DNA of 64,000 bases from JBQTIY01 sp052387675. Its GTDB lineage: Bacteria > Planctomycetota > B15-G4. The stretch lies in assembly GCA_052387675.1 (NCBI GenBank), contig JBQTIY010000015.1, positions 1 to 64,000 on the forward strand. The letters are read 5' to 3'. A program made the translations under genes and the position numbers. The notes below the pieces were generated by a model. That model ran no database searches. It was not told where the DNA came from and saw only the letters and a list, made by a program, of their open reading frames with translations. This document shows, in pieces, positions 24,502 to 33,434 of the stretch. Each line of letters starts with the position of its first letter. Position 1 is the first letter of the stretch.

Positions 24502-26052
24502 ATGCAGCCACCCCTGCGACGCATCGGCCTGCGCCTGCTTCTCGCTGGCGGCGCGGCTCTCTCCGGGCTGATCGTGGCGGAAGTCGCGCTGCGTGGCCTG
24601 CAGGCCGGCGCCCCGCCCGAAGGCTCGCCGCTGCGGCTCCCCGGCGGCCTGCCGCTGCTCGAGCCCTTTGGCCGCTGGGACCGCGACCTGGGCTACGCGC
24701 TCGTGCCCGGCTCGCGCGCCTTCCCGGAGTACCGCATCAATGCGGCCGGCTGGCGCGGCGCGGACTTTCTGCGCGAGCGGCGCCCCGGCACGCTGCGCCT
24801 CGTGACGATGGGCGACTCCAGCACCTTTGCCATGGGCGTGCGCGAGGAAGATGGCTGGCCGGCGCGGCTGCAGCAGGCGCTCAGCGGCCTCTTCGCGGGC
24901 CAGCTCGAAGTGGAGCTGATCAATGCCGGCGTGCCGGGCTACTCCACGCTGCTCAACCGCGTGCAGCTCGAACGCGACGTGCTGCCCTTGCAGCCCGATG
25001 TCGTGGTGGCGCTGCTCACCGGGCAGAACGACACGCGCCTCGTGCAGGGGCGCACCGACGCTGAGATGGCGGAACACAACCGCTCATGGGCCGTGCGCCT
25101 GCGACGCTGGCGCGTGGTGCGCTTGCTGCTCGGCGCGGCCGAGGAGTCCTTGAACCTCTGGCCGGTGGTGCATGAAGGGGCGGCGAATGCGCGGCGCCGC
25201 GTGCCGCTGGAGATGGCTCAGGAGCAGCTCGCCGCGATGCGCGCGGCGGCCGAGTCGGCCGGGGCGCACTTCGTGGTGGTCCTGCTGGCTCCGCCGCCGG
25301 CCGTCGCCGCGGCTGAGCCGATTCTCGTGGAGTTCGGCGCCGCGATCGCGCAGCGCGCGCAGGAACTGGGCCTGCCGCTCGCCGACGCGCGCCCCGAGTT
25401 TCGCGCGCTCTTCCCGCACCCGCTCTTCGTGGACAACGTGCATCCCACACCGCAGGGGCATCGGCTGCTGGCCTTCAGCGTGCTCCAGCGGCTGCTCGCG
25501 ACGATGCCCTGGCCGGCGGGGGCCGCGCCGCGCGCCGAACTGCAGCAAGCAGCCGTGAGCCGGCGCGCCGAACTCGGTCTGCCGCTCGACGTCGTGGATG
25601 CTCGCTTCGGGCAGGCGCTCGAACTGGCCAGCCGTGACCGGCCGGCAGCCCTGGCGCTGCTCGACGAAGTCCTCGCTGACACTCCGCGAGATGTCGAGGC
25701 GCTGTTTCAGCGTGCCTGGCTGGGGCGAGGGCGTGGTGCGCCCGACGCGACGGCTGCGCGCTGGCAGCGCGTGGCGGATCTCGATCCCGCCGGTGTGCAC
25801 GGCCTCTTCGCTGCCGGCCTGCTGGCGCTCGAAGCCGGCCGCGCTCAGGAGGCGCTCACGACTTTGCAGGCGGCCCTCGCCGTGCGGCCCTCCTTCGGAC
25901 CGGCGCGCTATCTCGCGGGCCGGGCGCTGCTGCAGCTCGAGCGGCCGTCCGAAGCCGTGCGGGAACTGCTCATTGCGCAGGCGCTGCTCGGACCGCTGCC
26001 GGAACTCGCGGCGGCACTCGAGCGGCTGGCGGCCACGCCACTCAGTCGATGA
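24502..26052 (+). CDS. SGNH hydrolase fused to a TPR-like domain
   Basis: A 516-residue protein with one N-terminal membrane helix (residues 8-30), an SGNH hydrolase domain (about 80-345) and a TPR-like helical C-terminal domain (about 365-510). Block I is VTMGDSSTFAMGV, the Gly block is INAGVPGYST, block III is LTGQNDTR, and the catalytic Asp/His pair is in VDNVHPTPQGH. The TPR region has PRDVEALFQRAWL and LLALEAGRAQEALTTLQAAL. An ester hydrolase acting on surface polysaccharide or lipid is likely. ATG 24502 follows GAGGA. The gene is divergent from the radical SAM gene and overlaps the convergent FG-GAP gene by 11 bases. Confidence 0.85.
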   Translation: MQPPLRRIGLRLLLAGGAALSGLIVAEVALRGLQAGAPPEGSPLRLPGGLPLLEPFGRWDRDLGYALVPGSRAFPEYRINAAGWRGADFLRERRPGTLRLVTMGDSSTFAMGVREEDGWPARLQQALSGLFAGQLEVELINAGVPGYSTLLNRVQLERDVLPLQPDVVVALLTGQNDTRLVQGRTDAEMAEHNRSWAVRLRRWRVVRLLLGAAEESLNLWPVVHEGAANARRRVPLEMAQEQLAAMRAAAESAGAHFVVVLLAPPPAVAAAEPILVEFGAAIAQRAQELGLPLADARPEFRALFPHPLFVDNVHPTPQGHRLLAFSVLQRLLATMPWPAGAAPRAELQQAAVSRRAELGLPLDVVDARFGQALELASRDRPAALALLDEVLADTPRDVEALFQRAWLGRGRGAPDATAARWQRVADLDPAGVHGLFAAGLLALEAGRAQEALTTLQAALAVRPSFGPARYLAGRALLQLERPSEAVRELLIAQALLGPLPELAAALERLAATPLSR

Positions 26053-28540
26053 AGTGCAGTGAGACCGCGTTGGAGATGGCGACGCCGAAGGGCTGCGCCG
26101 CATCGAGCACGCGCGCCTGAAGCAGCACGTCGAGCGGCGCGCCGATGCCGCCGACGATGCTGAGGCTGAGCTGGCCCAGGCCATTGGTGAGCGCCGGGAA
26201 CTCAAGCAGTGCCGGGAGCGTGACGAGCACGCCGCCCTTGAAGGGCAGTGGATTCAGGCTGAGCGAAGCGGCCATGAAGAGCAGCGCGTTCGGAGGTGCG
26301 CCGCTGAGGAACAGCGTGGACGTCTCGCACTCGGCCAGCACACCGCCGCAGACCGAGAGGCTCACCGTGCCCGGGCCGCCGAAGCCCAAATCCTGCTGAC
26401 AGCTCACGCAGGCATTGCCGCGGCCGTCGTCGTCGGAGTCGACCTGTTGCGGATTGGGGATCTGCGGGCAGTTGTCCCACTCGTCGGGGGCGCCGTCGCC
26501 GTCCACGTCCTGCTGGCTGCGGCGCACGCTCGACACGCGCACATCGTCGAACACCCAGCCGAGGGCCCGGAACTGATTGTTCACGTCGCTGCCGAGGCGC
26601 AGCAGCGGGCTCACCGACGTCACCGTGAAGGGGGCCGAGAGTGTGGTGAAGACGTTGTTTTCCACGCTGGGATGCCCGACGCGCAGCTCGACCAGGCCGG
26701 CGCTCGGATTCCACTCCGCTTGGACATGGTGGAAGCCGTTGACCGCGTCAACATGCAGCGGGCCAGGCAGTGGCGCGACGACCTCATGCCGGCCGTTCTT
26801 CACGTCCGTGACCACGAAGTGGATCGCCGCATCCTCGACGTAGAGCTCGAAGCTGTTGGAGTTGTCGTGGAAGGTGCCGTAGGCCGTCGTGCCGCCCACG
26901 ACCGGCACGCAAGCGCCCGCACCCTCGCCATAGATATTGCCCGTGGTGGGCTTGGTCGTGAACGTGCTCGTGGGCAGTTCCCAGCCCTGGCCGTTCACGC
27001 CGGCTAGCGAGCGGCCGTCCAGATCGAGATGGAAGATCTGCGAGACCACACCGGAAGACGAGCGGAAGAGGATGTCGTCGGTGCCGTCGCGGTTCAGGTC
27101 GCCGAGCACGACGCAGACCGCGTTGAGCGCGGCGAAGTTCCGCACGGGTGCCGTGCAGAGCGAGCCAGCGGCGAGCCCGGAAGGATCAAGCGGACCCAGC
27201 GGGCCGAAGAGCACTGAGGAACTCAGCGTGTCGAAGGGGCCCTCGCGCCAGTTGGCAACGGCGACGTCCAGGAAGCCGTCGTTGTCCAGATCCTTGCTGG
27301 CATTCAGCGTGAAGGGGCGCGGTGTCTCAATGGCGCAGTCGGGTTCGGGGTCGAAGCTTCCGTCGCCATTGTTGAGGTGCAGCGCGACGCGTCCGGAGCT
27401 GAGGCCCTCGCCATTGGGGTAGAGCGTCTGCGCCAAGGCCGAGTCGGGCCAGCCGTCGCCGTTCATGTCACCGAAGGAAGCGCCCAGCACCTGGTTGCTG
27501 CGGTCCGAGGCGGTGAGGGCCACGTTCGCGAAGGTGTAGCCGTTCGGGCCGATCTCGCCGAGCAGCACGCGGCTCATCGGGAAGCCCAGACTGCCGTAGA
27601 TCACGTCCAGCACGCCGTCCCCGTTCACGTCTTCGGCGGCAATGGCCTCGGCGCTGGCCACGATGTCCATCCAGGGCAAGTTCATCAGGCTGAAGCTGCC
27701 GGTGCCGTTGTTGGCGAAGCCGATGACGGCCGGCGTCGAACTCGCGTAGCTGGCCGCCATGATGTCCAGGTCGCCGTCCTGATCGAAGTCGGCGAGCACG
27801 AGCCCTTGAGCGAGGTCCACCTCGAGCGCGGTCGTGGGCAGGTACTGGTTGTTCTTAAAGAAGGGGCCGTAAAAGACCTGCACTTCGCCGGGCGTAGCCG
27901 GCGTGATCGGGGAGCTGAGGAGCTGGCCCTGGTTCATGGCCACGACGAGGTCCAGCACGCCGTCGCCGCTCACATCGCCCACGCCGATGCCGCGTGTGGT
28001 CTGCGACAAGAAGCGCGCCGAGTTGTTGAAGTCGAGGCCGGTGCCTTGGTCGAAGTAAATGCGCGAGGACGTGGCCAAGCCCGGCGGCGTGGGCTCGCCG
28101 ACGATCAGGTCATTGAAGCCGTCGCCATCCAGCGACTTGGTGCCGCGCAGGCTGAAGAGGTACTGGCGCCGGCCGCTGAGCAGACCGGGTTTGATCCACA
28201 TCTCGAGCGTGCCTGCGGCCAGCGGAAAGCCCGTGGACGGATAGATGCCGACGCCCGAGCCAAAGGGCACGCGCAAGGCCGTGTCACCGAAGACTCCGAT
28301 CGCATCGGCCGAGTAGTCCACCTTGGACGACAGCGGGCCCTGCGCGTTGAGCAGCGCGATGTCTCCGCCGTTGAAACGGCCGAGCAGCACGGTGTCTGCA
28401 TCCAGGCCCTGGATCGGTGCGTGCGTCAGGGGCAGAGGGTCGGCCGGCGGGCACTGCCCGCGCGCCACGTCCGCGCAGAGCAGCAGAGCGGCGGCACAGA
28501 GCGTCGTGAGCAGAGTCCGGGCCTGAAGTGCGGTCGTCAC
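26042..28540 (-). CDS. Secreted FG-GAP/VCBS-repeat protein
   Basis: An 832-residue exoprotein with a signal peptide ending in ADVARGQ. Several FG-GAP/VCBS calcium-binding repeats follow (DVSGDGVLDLVVA, DFDQDGDLDIMAA, DVNGDGVLDVIYG, DMNGDGWPDSALA, DLDNDGFLDVAVA, DLNRDGTDDILF), which should fold as an integrin-alpha-like propeller. The next region resembles a concanavalin/LamG-like domain. DVDGDGAPDEWDNCPQIPNP is a thrombospondin type 3-like calcium site. The last 90 residues form a beta-rich domain (LPFKGGVLVTLP, LLQARVLDAAQPFG) also seen in the sulfatase and VWA protein. Likely cell-surface or secreted binding protein. A TAGAAT -10-like element is at 28617-28622 on the minus strand. Confidence 0.88.
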   Translation of the reverse strand: MTTALQARTLLTTLCAAALLLCADVARGQCPPADPLPLTHAPIQGLDADTVLLGRFNGGDIALLNAQGPLSSKVDYSADAIGVFGDTALRVPFGSGVGIYPSTGFPLAAGTLEMWIKPGLLSGRRQYLFSLRGTKSLDGDGFNDLIVGEPTPPGLATSSRIYFDQGTGLDFNNSARFLSQTTRGIGVGDVSGDGVLDLVVAMNQGQLLSSPITPATPGEVQVFYGPFFKNNQYLPTTALEVDLAQGLVLADFDQDGDLDIMAASYASSTPAVIGFANNGTGSFSLMNLPWMDIVASAEAIAAEDVNGDGVLDVIYGSLGFPMSRVLLGEIGPNGYTFANVALTASDRSNQVLGASFGDMNGDGWPDSALAQTLYPNGEGLSSGRVALHLNNGDGSFDPEPDCAIETPRPFTLNASKDLDNDGFLDVAVANWREGPFDTLSSSVLFGPLGPLDPSGLAAGSLCTAPVRNFAALNAVCVVLGDLNRDGTDDILFRSSSGVVSQIFHLDLDGRSLAGVNGQGWELPTSTFTTKPTTGNIYGEGAGACVPVVGGTTAYGTFHDNSNSFELYVEDAAIHFVVTDVKNGRHEVVAPLPGPLHVDAVNGFHHVQAEWNPSAGLVELRVGHPSVENNVFTTLSAPFTVTSVSPLLRLGSDVNNQFRALGWVFDDVRVSSVRRSQQDVDGDGAPDEWDNCPQIPNPQQVDSDDDGRGNACVSCQQDLGFGGPGTVSLSVCGGVLAECETSTLFLSGAPPNALLFMAASLSLNPLPFKGGVLVTLPALLEFPALTNGLGQLSLSIVGGIGAPLDVLLQARVLDAAQPFGVAISNAVSLHFID

Positions 28541-28664
28541 AGCGAGAGGGCTCCGGGTCGGGTCGGGCGAGGAGAGGATCGAGCGGGGCGGGCTCAGCCC
28601 GGCGATGGGCGGCGCATTCTAGACCATCCGCCGTTGGCCGGGGTTTATCGGCCGGCCGTCGCCC

Positions 28665-29774
28665 TCAGCGCAACTGTTCCCAGTAGTCCCGCGGCATGTC
28701 GTGCGCGATTTTGAGCGCTCCGTTGCAGCCGGCGTACACGGGCTCCTCGACGGTGGTCACCGTGCCGCCGCCAAGGTGCTCTTCCATATAGGCCTCCAGG
28801 GCCTCTCCCAGGCCGCCGATTTGGCTGCCGCCGCCGCCGAGCAGCACGTTGCCGCGCAGCACCGCCTGGAACTCCGGGTCGAAACTGGCCACGAGCTTTT
28901 GCAGGCCCTCGGCGATGGGCGGCACGATGCTCAGGCAGGCCTGATTCATCTCGCGCGTGATGTCGATGTCGGTGGGCTTGCCGTTTACGGGCCACTTCAC
29001 ATGCACGCGTCCGCCGTGGCTGCTCACGTCGGCGAACTGCTCCTTGGCCAGCGTCACCATGTGGTCGCTGAAGGCGACGTCGGGGTGGCTCTGGCGCAGC
29101 AGCTTGGCCAGCAGGCGGTCAATCGAGTCGCCGGCTGAGGTCAGCGTGAGCTGGTCGCCCTCGCCGGGCATGGTGCCGTGCATGCGGCAGAGGTCGGTGG
29201 TGCCCGCGCCGATGTCGATCACCAAGGTGTCGCTCAGCCGATCGAGGCCGTAGGCCACGGCGAAGGGCTCCGAGCAGATCATGACCGAGTCCACTTCGCC
29301 GGCGGCAGCCTGCAGGATGGCCTTGCGGTTCTTGACCGAGGCCTCGGCCGGCGTGCCGATGACGGCATAGATGAGCTGGTCCTTGGCGGGGCGCGCGAGC
29401 GCGATGGCTTGCCGGACGAGATCCTGCGCGGCGCGCAGATTGGCCGCGGCCTCATCGGCCTTCAGGTCGTCGCCGCTGCCCTTGATCACGCCGGCCTCGA
29501 GGGGCCGGAAGACTTGCAGGGCGAGCCGGTGCTTGACCACGTCGTCGCCGAAGAGCGGCCCGTCGCCGAGCAGCTTGCGCGAGACGACGTCCTGCGGATA
29601 GCCCACCAAGGAGAGCGTGGAGGCGCGCACGCCGTTGCTGGCGGCGATCGCGGTGCGCGAGGTGCCCAGGTCGATGCCGATCCACAGGATGCCTTCGTCT
29701 CCAGCGTGCACCACCGGATCAGGGCTGGCGCCCCGCGGAGAGTGCTTCTTATCGCCGGTCTTTTCGCTGCTCAT
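28665..29774 (-). CDS. MamK-like actin-family protein
   Basis: A 369-residue actin-fold ATPase most like the magnetosome filament protein MamK. GILWIGIDLGTSRTAIAAS is phosphate loop 1, VGYPQDVVSRKLLG and SEPFAVAYGLDRL are MamK-like segments, LVIDIGAGTTDLCRMHGT is phosphate loop 2, GGGGSQIGGL is the adenosine motif, and the C-terminal NGALKIAHDMPRDYWEQL closely parallels MamK. A 27-residue charged leader precedes the fold. It probably forms cytoplasmic filaments that position or partition something. The ATG overlaps the stop of the upstream coiled-coil gene (ATGA). No magnetosome genes are in the window. MreB-type or plasmid-type actins are less good matches. Confidence 0.85.
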   Translation of the reverse strand: MSSEKTGDKKHSPRGASPDPVVHAGDEGILWIGIDLGTSRTAIAASNGVRASTLSLVGYPQDVVSRKLLGDGPLFGDDVVKHRLALQVFRPLEAGVIKGSGDDLKADEAAANLRAAQDLVRQAIALARPAKDQLIYAVIGTPAEASVKNRKAILQAAAGEVDSVMICSEPFAVAYGLDRLSDTLVIDIGAGTTDLCRMHGTMPGEGDQLTLTSAGDSIDRLLAKLLRQSHPDVAFSDHMVTLAKEQFADVSSHGGRVHVKWPVNGKPTDIDITREMNQACLSIVPPIAEGLQKLVASFDPEFQAVLRGNVLLGGGGSQIGGLGEALEAYMEEHLGGGTVTTVEEPVYAGCNGALKIAHDMPRDYWEQLR

Positions 29775-30580
29775 GGGCCTGTCTCGCTGGGTGGAAGGTC
29801 GGACATCATAGTTTGCAACTCAACATTCATGCGGAAGATCTCGTCGAGCAGGGCCGCGCGCTGTGCGCCGGCGGGCCCGGTGAGGTCGCTGGGTGTCATG
29901 GGCAGGCCGCTGCCGAACTGCCCGCCGGCGGACTGCGCCGATTGGGCGGCGCGGACACGAGCCAGGAGCGCCTCCGACTCCTGCAGCTTGCCGCGCAGCT
30001 TCTCGATGCGCCGCCGGAGCTGTTCCTCGCGCGAGTCTTGCTCGCGTTGGAGATGCTGCGAGAGTTCGGCGCCGAGGGCTTCGCCGCCTGCCGCCGCGAT
30101 GCGCTGGCGCAGGCCCGGCTCGATCTCGCCGAGCAGGGACTCGAGGCGACTGGTGAAGCGCTGCGCGGCCGACGCCGCATCCGCCGGAGCCCAGAGTCCG
30201 CGCCGCGCGCGCTCATGGCTCTCGGCGAGTTCCTCCTCGGTGCGGACGACCTCGGTGGCCAGCATGTCGCGATGCCGCGAGAGTTCGTCCTGCCGGCGCT
30301 TGAGTTCGTCGACGGTGTCGCGCAGCGTATTGCGCTCTTGCAGCAGCGCGAAGAAGCGCGTGCGCGCCTCCTCCGTGAGCCCGGCGGCACCGCGCGCGTT
30401 GATATCCAGACCCAGGTCGGCCAGGGCCTCGTCCACCGCCTCCGAGAGCATGCGTTCCACGTCGCGGTAGCTCAGCACCGAGACTTGGCGGTGGCCGGCG
30501 TGGCGGAGTCGGTCCAGGCTCTGCTCGCGCGAAGCCCCGCGGAGCAGGTCGAAGAGACGGCGGGCAAAGGGCTGGGACAT
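29771..30580 (-). CDS. Coiled-coil protein coupled to the MamK-like gene
   Basis: A 269-residue protein with no signal peptide or membrane helix. About residues 60-210 are predicted coiled coil from the heptad-rich sequence (LLQERNTLRDTVDELKRRQ, DELSRHRDMLATEVVRTEEE, EQLRRRIEKLRGKLQESEAL). The N-terminus (FARRLFDLLRGAS, VLSYRDVERMLSEAV) is probably a separate small helical domain; the C-terminus has a Gly/Pro linker and a final helix. I do not recognise a family. Four-base overlap with the actin gene suggests a filament partner, adaptor or cargo linker. ATG 30580 is chosen; the in-frame upstream region is proline-rich without coding character. Confidence 0.75.
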   Translation of the reverse strand: MSQPFARRLFDLLRGASREQSLDRLRHAGHRQVSVLSYRDVERMLSEAVDEALADLGLDINARGAAGLTEEARTRFFALLQERNTLRDTVDELKRRQDELSRHRDMLATEVVRTEEELAESHERARRGLWAPADAASAAQRFTSRLESLLGEIEPGLRQRIAAAGGEALGAELSQHLQREQDSREEQLRRRIEKLRGKLQESEALLARVRAAQSAQSAGGQFGSGLPMTPSDLTGPAGAQRAALLDEIFRMNVELQTMMSDLPPSETGP

Positions 30581-30756
30581 CGCGGGCGGGGGCGTTAAAG
30601 GCGGGGGCGTCACAAGCAAAGGTCGAGTGGCCGGAAGGCGGAGGGGCAAACTTGGGGTCGAAGGGGGGCAGACTGTCCGCTCGGACTCATCGGCCGTCAA
30701 CGGGTCAGACAGCGAGTGGTTCAGACCGGCCGGGTTTTCGACGATGATGACAAACC

Positions 30757-31539
30757 ATGCTCTGGCCCTTCGGAAATCGCCGCCGCGCCGCAAAATTGGC
30801 TGATCCAGCCGGGATTGCGGGTGGCCAGCAGCTCGTGGTCCTGGTGGACGACACCGTGGATAAGCGACTCGTGGTTTTCCATGAGCCGGCCGGCCGGCAG
30901 GCCGAGCAGTACCGCGGCTTTCGCACGAACCTGCGCGCCCTGAATCCCGGCGACCAGCCGCGCACGCTGCTCTTCACCTCGGCCCTGCCCGGTGTCGGCA
31001 AGTCCATCAGCGTGGCTAACATCGCGCTGGCCCTGGCCGAGAACGAAGCGCTCAAAGTCTGTCTCGTGGATGCCGACCTGCGCGCCGGCACGCTCCATGC
31101 GCTCTTCGGCGTGCCGCGCGAGCCCGGGCTCTCCGACATCATGCTCGACCGCCTCGCGCCGCGGGCGGTGCTGCACACCGCGGCCGCCGGCAACCTCTCG
31201 ATCCTCACCTGCGGGCGCGACGCCGACAATCCCGGCGAAGTGCTGGGCAGTGACTACATGCAGCAGCTCGTGGGCTGGCTCAAGCAGCGCAACCAATACA
31301 TTCTCTTCGACGCGCCGCCGGCGCTGGTCTTCGCCGACGCGGCCGAGCTGTCCAAGTTCATCGACGGCATCGTGCTCGTGGTTGCGATCGACGACACGAG
31401 CAAGCAAGACGCCGAGCGCGCTCTGGCACAGCTCGATAAAGCCGGCGCAAATGTCGTGGGATGTTTTGTGACCGGCGGCCTGCCGGAAGAAGTGGACACC
31501 GCCGAAGTGCACCCGGCGGAAGCCGACGAAGTCTTCTGA
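30757..31539 (+). CDS. CpsD/CapB-like P-loop ATPase
   Basis: A 260-residue cytoplasmic ATPase of the CpsD/ParA-like type seen in polysaccharide export. EQYRGFRTNLRAL is the typical lead-in helix, Walker A is SALPGVGKS (75-83), Walker A' is VCLVDADLRAG and Walker B is YILFDAPPAL. In BY-kinases this domain autophosphorylates a Tyr-rich tail; here the tail (VDTAEVHPAEADEVF) has no tyrosine, and no Wzz-like membrane partner is adjacent. It may be a non-kinase homologue or a positioning ATPase. The ATG is chosen by position; 176 bases separate it from the divergent coiled-coil gene. Confidence 0.8.
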   Translation: MLWPFGNRRRAAKLADPAGIAGGQQLVVLVDDTVDKRLVVFHEPAGRQAEQYRGFRTNLRALNPGDQPRTLLFTSALPGVGKSISVANIALALAENEALKVCLVDADLRAGTLHALFGVPREPGLSDIMLDRLAPRAVLHTAAAGNLSILTCGRDADNPGEVLGSDYMQQLVGWLKQRNQYILFDAPPALVFADAAELSKFIDGIVLVVAIDDTSKQDAERALAQLDKAGANVVGCFVTGGLPEEVDTAEVHPAEADEVF

Positions 31540-31561
31540 GCGCGCGGGCGGCCGAGCAGTC

Positions 31562-31581
31562 CTCGGCGACCAATCGCCGAG
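31562..31581. terminator. Bidirectional hairpin between convergent genes
   Basis: CTCGGCGA and TCGCCGAG flank a CCAA loop, a perfect 8-bp stem, in the 56-base gap between the CpsD-like gene and the SLC13 gene. A T-run is lacking on either side. Confidence 0.45.
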
Positions 31582-31595
31582 ATGCGGTGTGCCGC

Positions 31596-33116
31596 TTAGC
31601 GGAAGGCCCAGGCCGGCAGGCTGTCGAGGCTGATGCCTAAGAGCGGCGCCGCGATCAGATAGAAAACCGCGATGACCAGGGCCAATCCGAGCAGATTCAG
31701 CCAGAGGCCGGCACGCACGAGGTCGCGCATCGGGATTTGGCCCGTGGCGTAGACGATTGAGATCGGCGGCGTGCCCACCGGCATCATGAAGGCGCAGCTC
31801 GCCGCGAGTGTGGCCGGAATCATGAGGGCGCGCGGATCGACTTGCAGCGCCGTGGCGGCCGAGGCCAGGATCGGCAGCGCAATCTGCGCGGAGGCCGTGT
31901 TGCTGGCGAACTCCGAAAGCGCCACGAGCGCGACGCAGGTGATGAGCAGCACCGCAGCGAAGGGCAACTCCTGCAGTCCCTGAAAGAGCCCGCCGACCCA
32001 AAGGGCGGCGCCTGAACTGGCGATGCCGCTCGCCAGGGCGAAGCCGCCGCCGAAGAGCAGCAGCACGCCCCAGGGAACCTCGGCTGCGTGCCGCCACTCC
32101 AGCAGCCGCTCGCCGGGGCGGCTCTGCGAGGGCAGCGCGAAGAGCAGGATGGCCATGCCAATGGCCACGACGTGGTCGTCGACGCGGCCGCCGAGCGGCG
32201 CCCACGACTGCCAGCCTGGGAGCGCGAAGGTGCCGAAGTCCAGACCCTGGCCCGTGACCCAGAGCAGCGCCGTGGCCGCGAAGACGCCGCCCGCCACGCG
32301 CTCATCTCGGCGCACCGGGCCGAGCTGGCGCCGCAGTTCGGCGACGGCGCCGAAGATTTCCGTGTCAGGCAGGGGAAAGATCACGCGCACGAGCAGCCAC
32401 CAGGCGATGACGGCGAAGGCCAGCGCGAGCGGCACGCCGAAGAGCATCCAATCCAGAAAGCTCACCGCGGGACCGTCCGGAAAGAGCTGCGGATAGAGTT
32501 GGCGGAAGACCAGATTGGTGGGTGTGCCGATCGGCGTGGCCAGTCCGCCGATCGTCGCGCCATGCGCCAAGCCCAGCAGCAGCGGTACGGCCAAACGGCG
32601 CAAGAGCGCCGGGTCGGCGCCCTGTGTGCGCGCCGTCTCGAGCACCGAGAGCGCGATGGGCAGCAAGAGCAGCGTCGTCGACGTATTGCTAAGGCCCATC
32701 GAGAGACAGGTGGCGGCCAGCAGGAAGCCCAGCACGAGCCGCCGCGGCCGGCTGCCGATCGCGCCCACGATCGCCAGCGCGATGCGGCGATGCGCGCCGC
32801 TCTGCTGCAGGCCGATCGCGAGCAGGAAGCCGCCGAGGAAGAGGAAGATCGTCTCGCGGCCGTAGTCGCGGGCCACGGTGGCCACCGGAGCGAGGCCCGC
32901 GAGCGGCATCAGCACCAGCGGCAAGAGCGCCGTGACTGCCACCGGCACCGCCTCGGTGACCCACCACACCGCCATCCAGGCCACGAGCGCGAGCATGCGC
33001 GCGACATCGCTCGACGCGCCTGGGTCGCCGCCGGGGTCCAGCAGCAGCACCAGGGCTGCCGCCGCGGGACCCGCGGCGAGCGCCCAGAGCCGGTTCGACG
33101 GCGGGGGCCTGCTCAT
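31596..33116 (-). CDS. SLC13/DASS-family anion:sodium symporter
   Basis: A 506-residue carrier with about 11-12 membrane helices. The two SNT motifs that bind sodium and substrate are visible as MGLSNTSTTLLLLPIA and FASNTASAQIALPI, and GTPTNLVF and MPVGTPPISIVYATGQI are the matching re-entrant loops. Members of this family carry dicarboxylates or sulfate with sodium; substrate cannot be told here. ATG 33116 is preferred over a GTG at 33134. Convergent with the CpsD-like gene, divergent from a small membrane protein gene. Confidence 0.9.
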   Translation of the reverse strand: MSRPPPSNRLWALAAGPAAAALVLLLDPGGDPGASSDVARMLALVAWMAVWWVTEAVPVAVTALLPLVLMPLAGLAPVATVARDYGRETIFLFLGGFLLAIGLQQSGAHRRIALAIVGAIGSRPRRLVLGFLLAATCLSMGLSNTSTTLLLLPIALSVLETARTQGADPALLRRLAVPLLLGLAHGATIGGLATPIGTPTNLVFRQLYPQLFPDGPAVSFLDWMLFGVPLALAFAVIAWWLLVRVIFPLPDTEIFGAVAELRRQLGPVRRDERVAGGVFAATALLWVTGQGLDFGTFALPGWQSWAPLGGRVDDHVVAIGMAILLFALPSQSRPGERLLEWRHAAEVPWGVLLLFGGGFALASGIASSGAALWVGGLFQGLQELPFAAVLLITCVALVALSEFASNTASAQIALPILASAATALQVDPRALMIPATLAASCAFMMPVGTPPISIVYATGQIPMRDLVRAGLWLNLLGLALVIAVFYLIAAPLLGISLDSLPAWAFR

Positions 33117-33191
33117 AGCGCCAGAGGCTGACACGGCCGGGCGGCGATCTCCACGCTTGAGAGTGCCCCGGCCGAGCGGCAGTCTGTGGCC

Positions 33192-33434
33192 ATGCTGGAT
33201 CGACTCATCGACCGCCTCCCGGCGCTGCTGCTGCTCGCGGTCGTGCTCTTGGCGGCGCAGGTGGCCATCTCCGAGAAGGGCGAGGCCCTGCGTCTCGTGC
33301 CCGCGCTCCCGGCCTTGGGCCTGCTCTTGCTCTACTTCATCAAGGGACGCTCCGGCGGCAAGGGCAAGTCGGGCGGCAAGGGCGGCAGCAAGAGCGCGGC
33401 CAGTGCGCGCAGTGCTTCGGGAGACGAGGCATGA
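33192..33434 (+). CDS. Small two-helix membrane protein with Lys/Gly/Ser tail
   Basis: An 80-residue protein: two hydrophobic helices (ALLLLAVVLLAAQVAI and LPALGLLLLYFI) joined by a short charged loop, then a basic, low-complexity tail (GRSGGKGKSGGKGGSK). No family is recognised. The stop overlaps the next gene (ATGA, 33431-33434), so the two are translationally coupled and may form a complex. A GTG two codons upstream is an alternative start. Confidence 0.7.
   Translation: MLDRLIDRLPALLLLAVVLLAAQVAISEKGEALRLVPALPALGLLLLYFIKGRSGGKGKSGGKGGSKSAASARSASGDEA

Noticed and set aside
28665..30580. A magnetosome gene island
   Set aside because: Only a MamK-like actin is present; no MamA, MamB, MamM, MamE or other magnetosome genes occur in the window.
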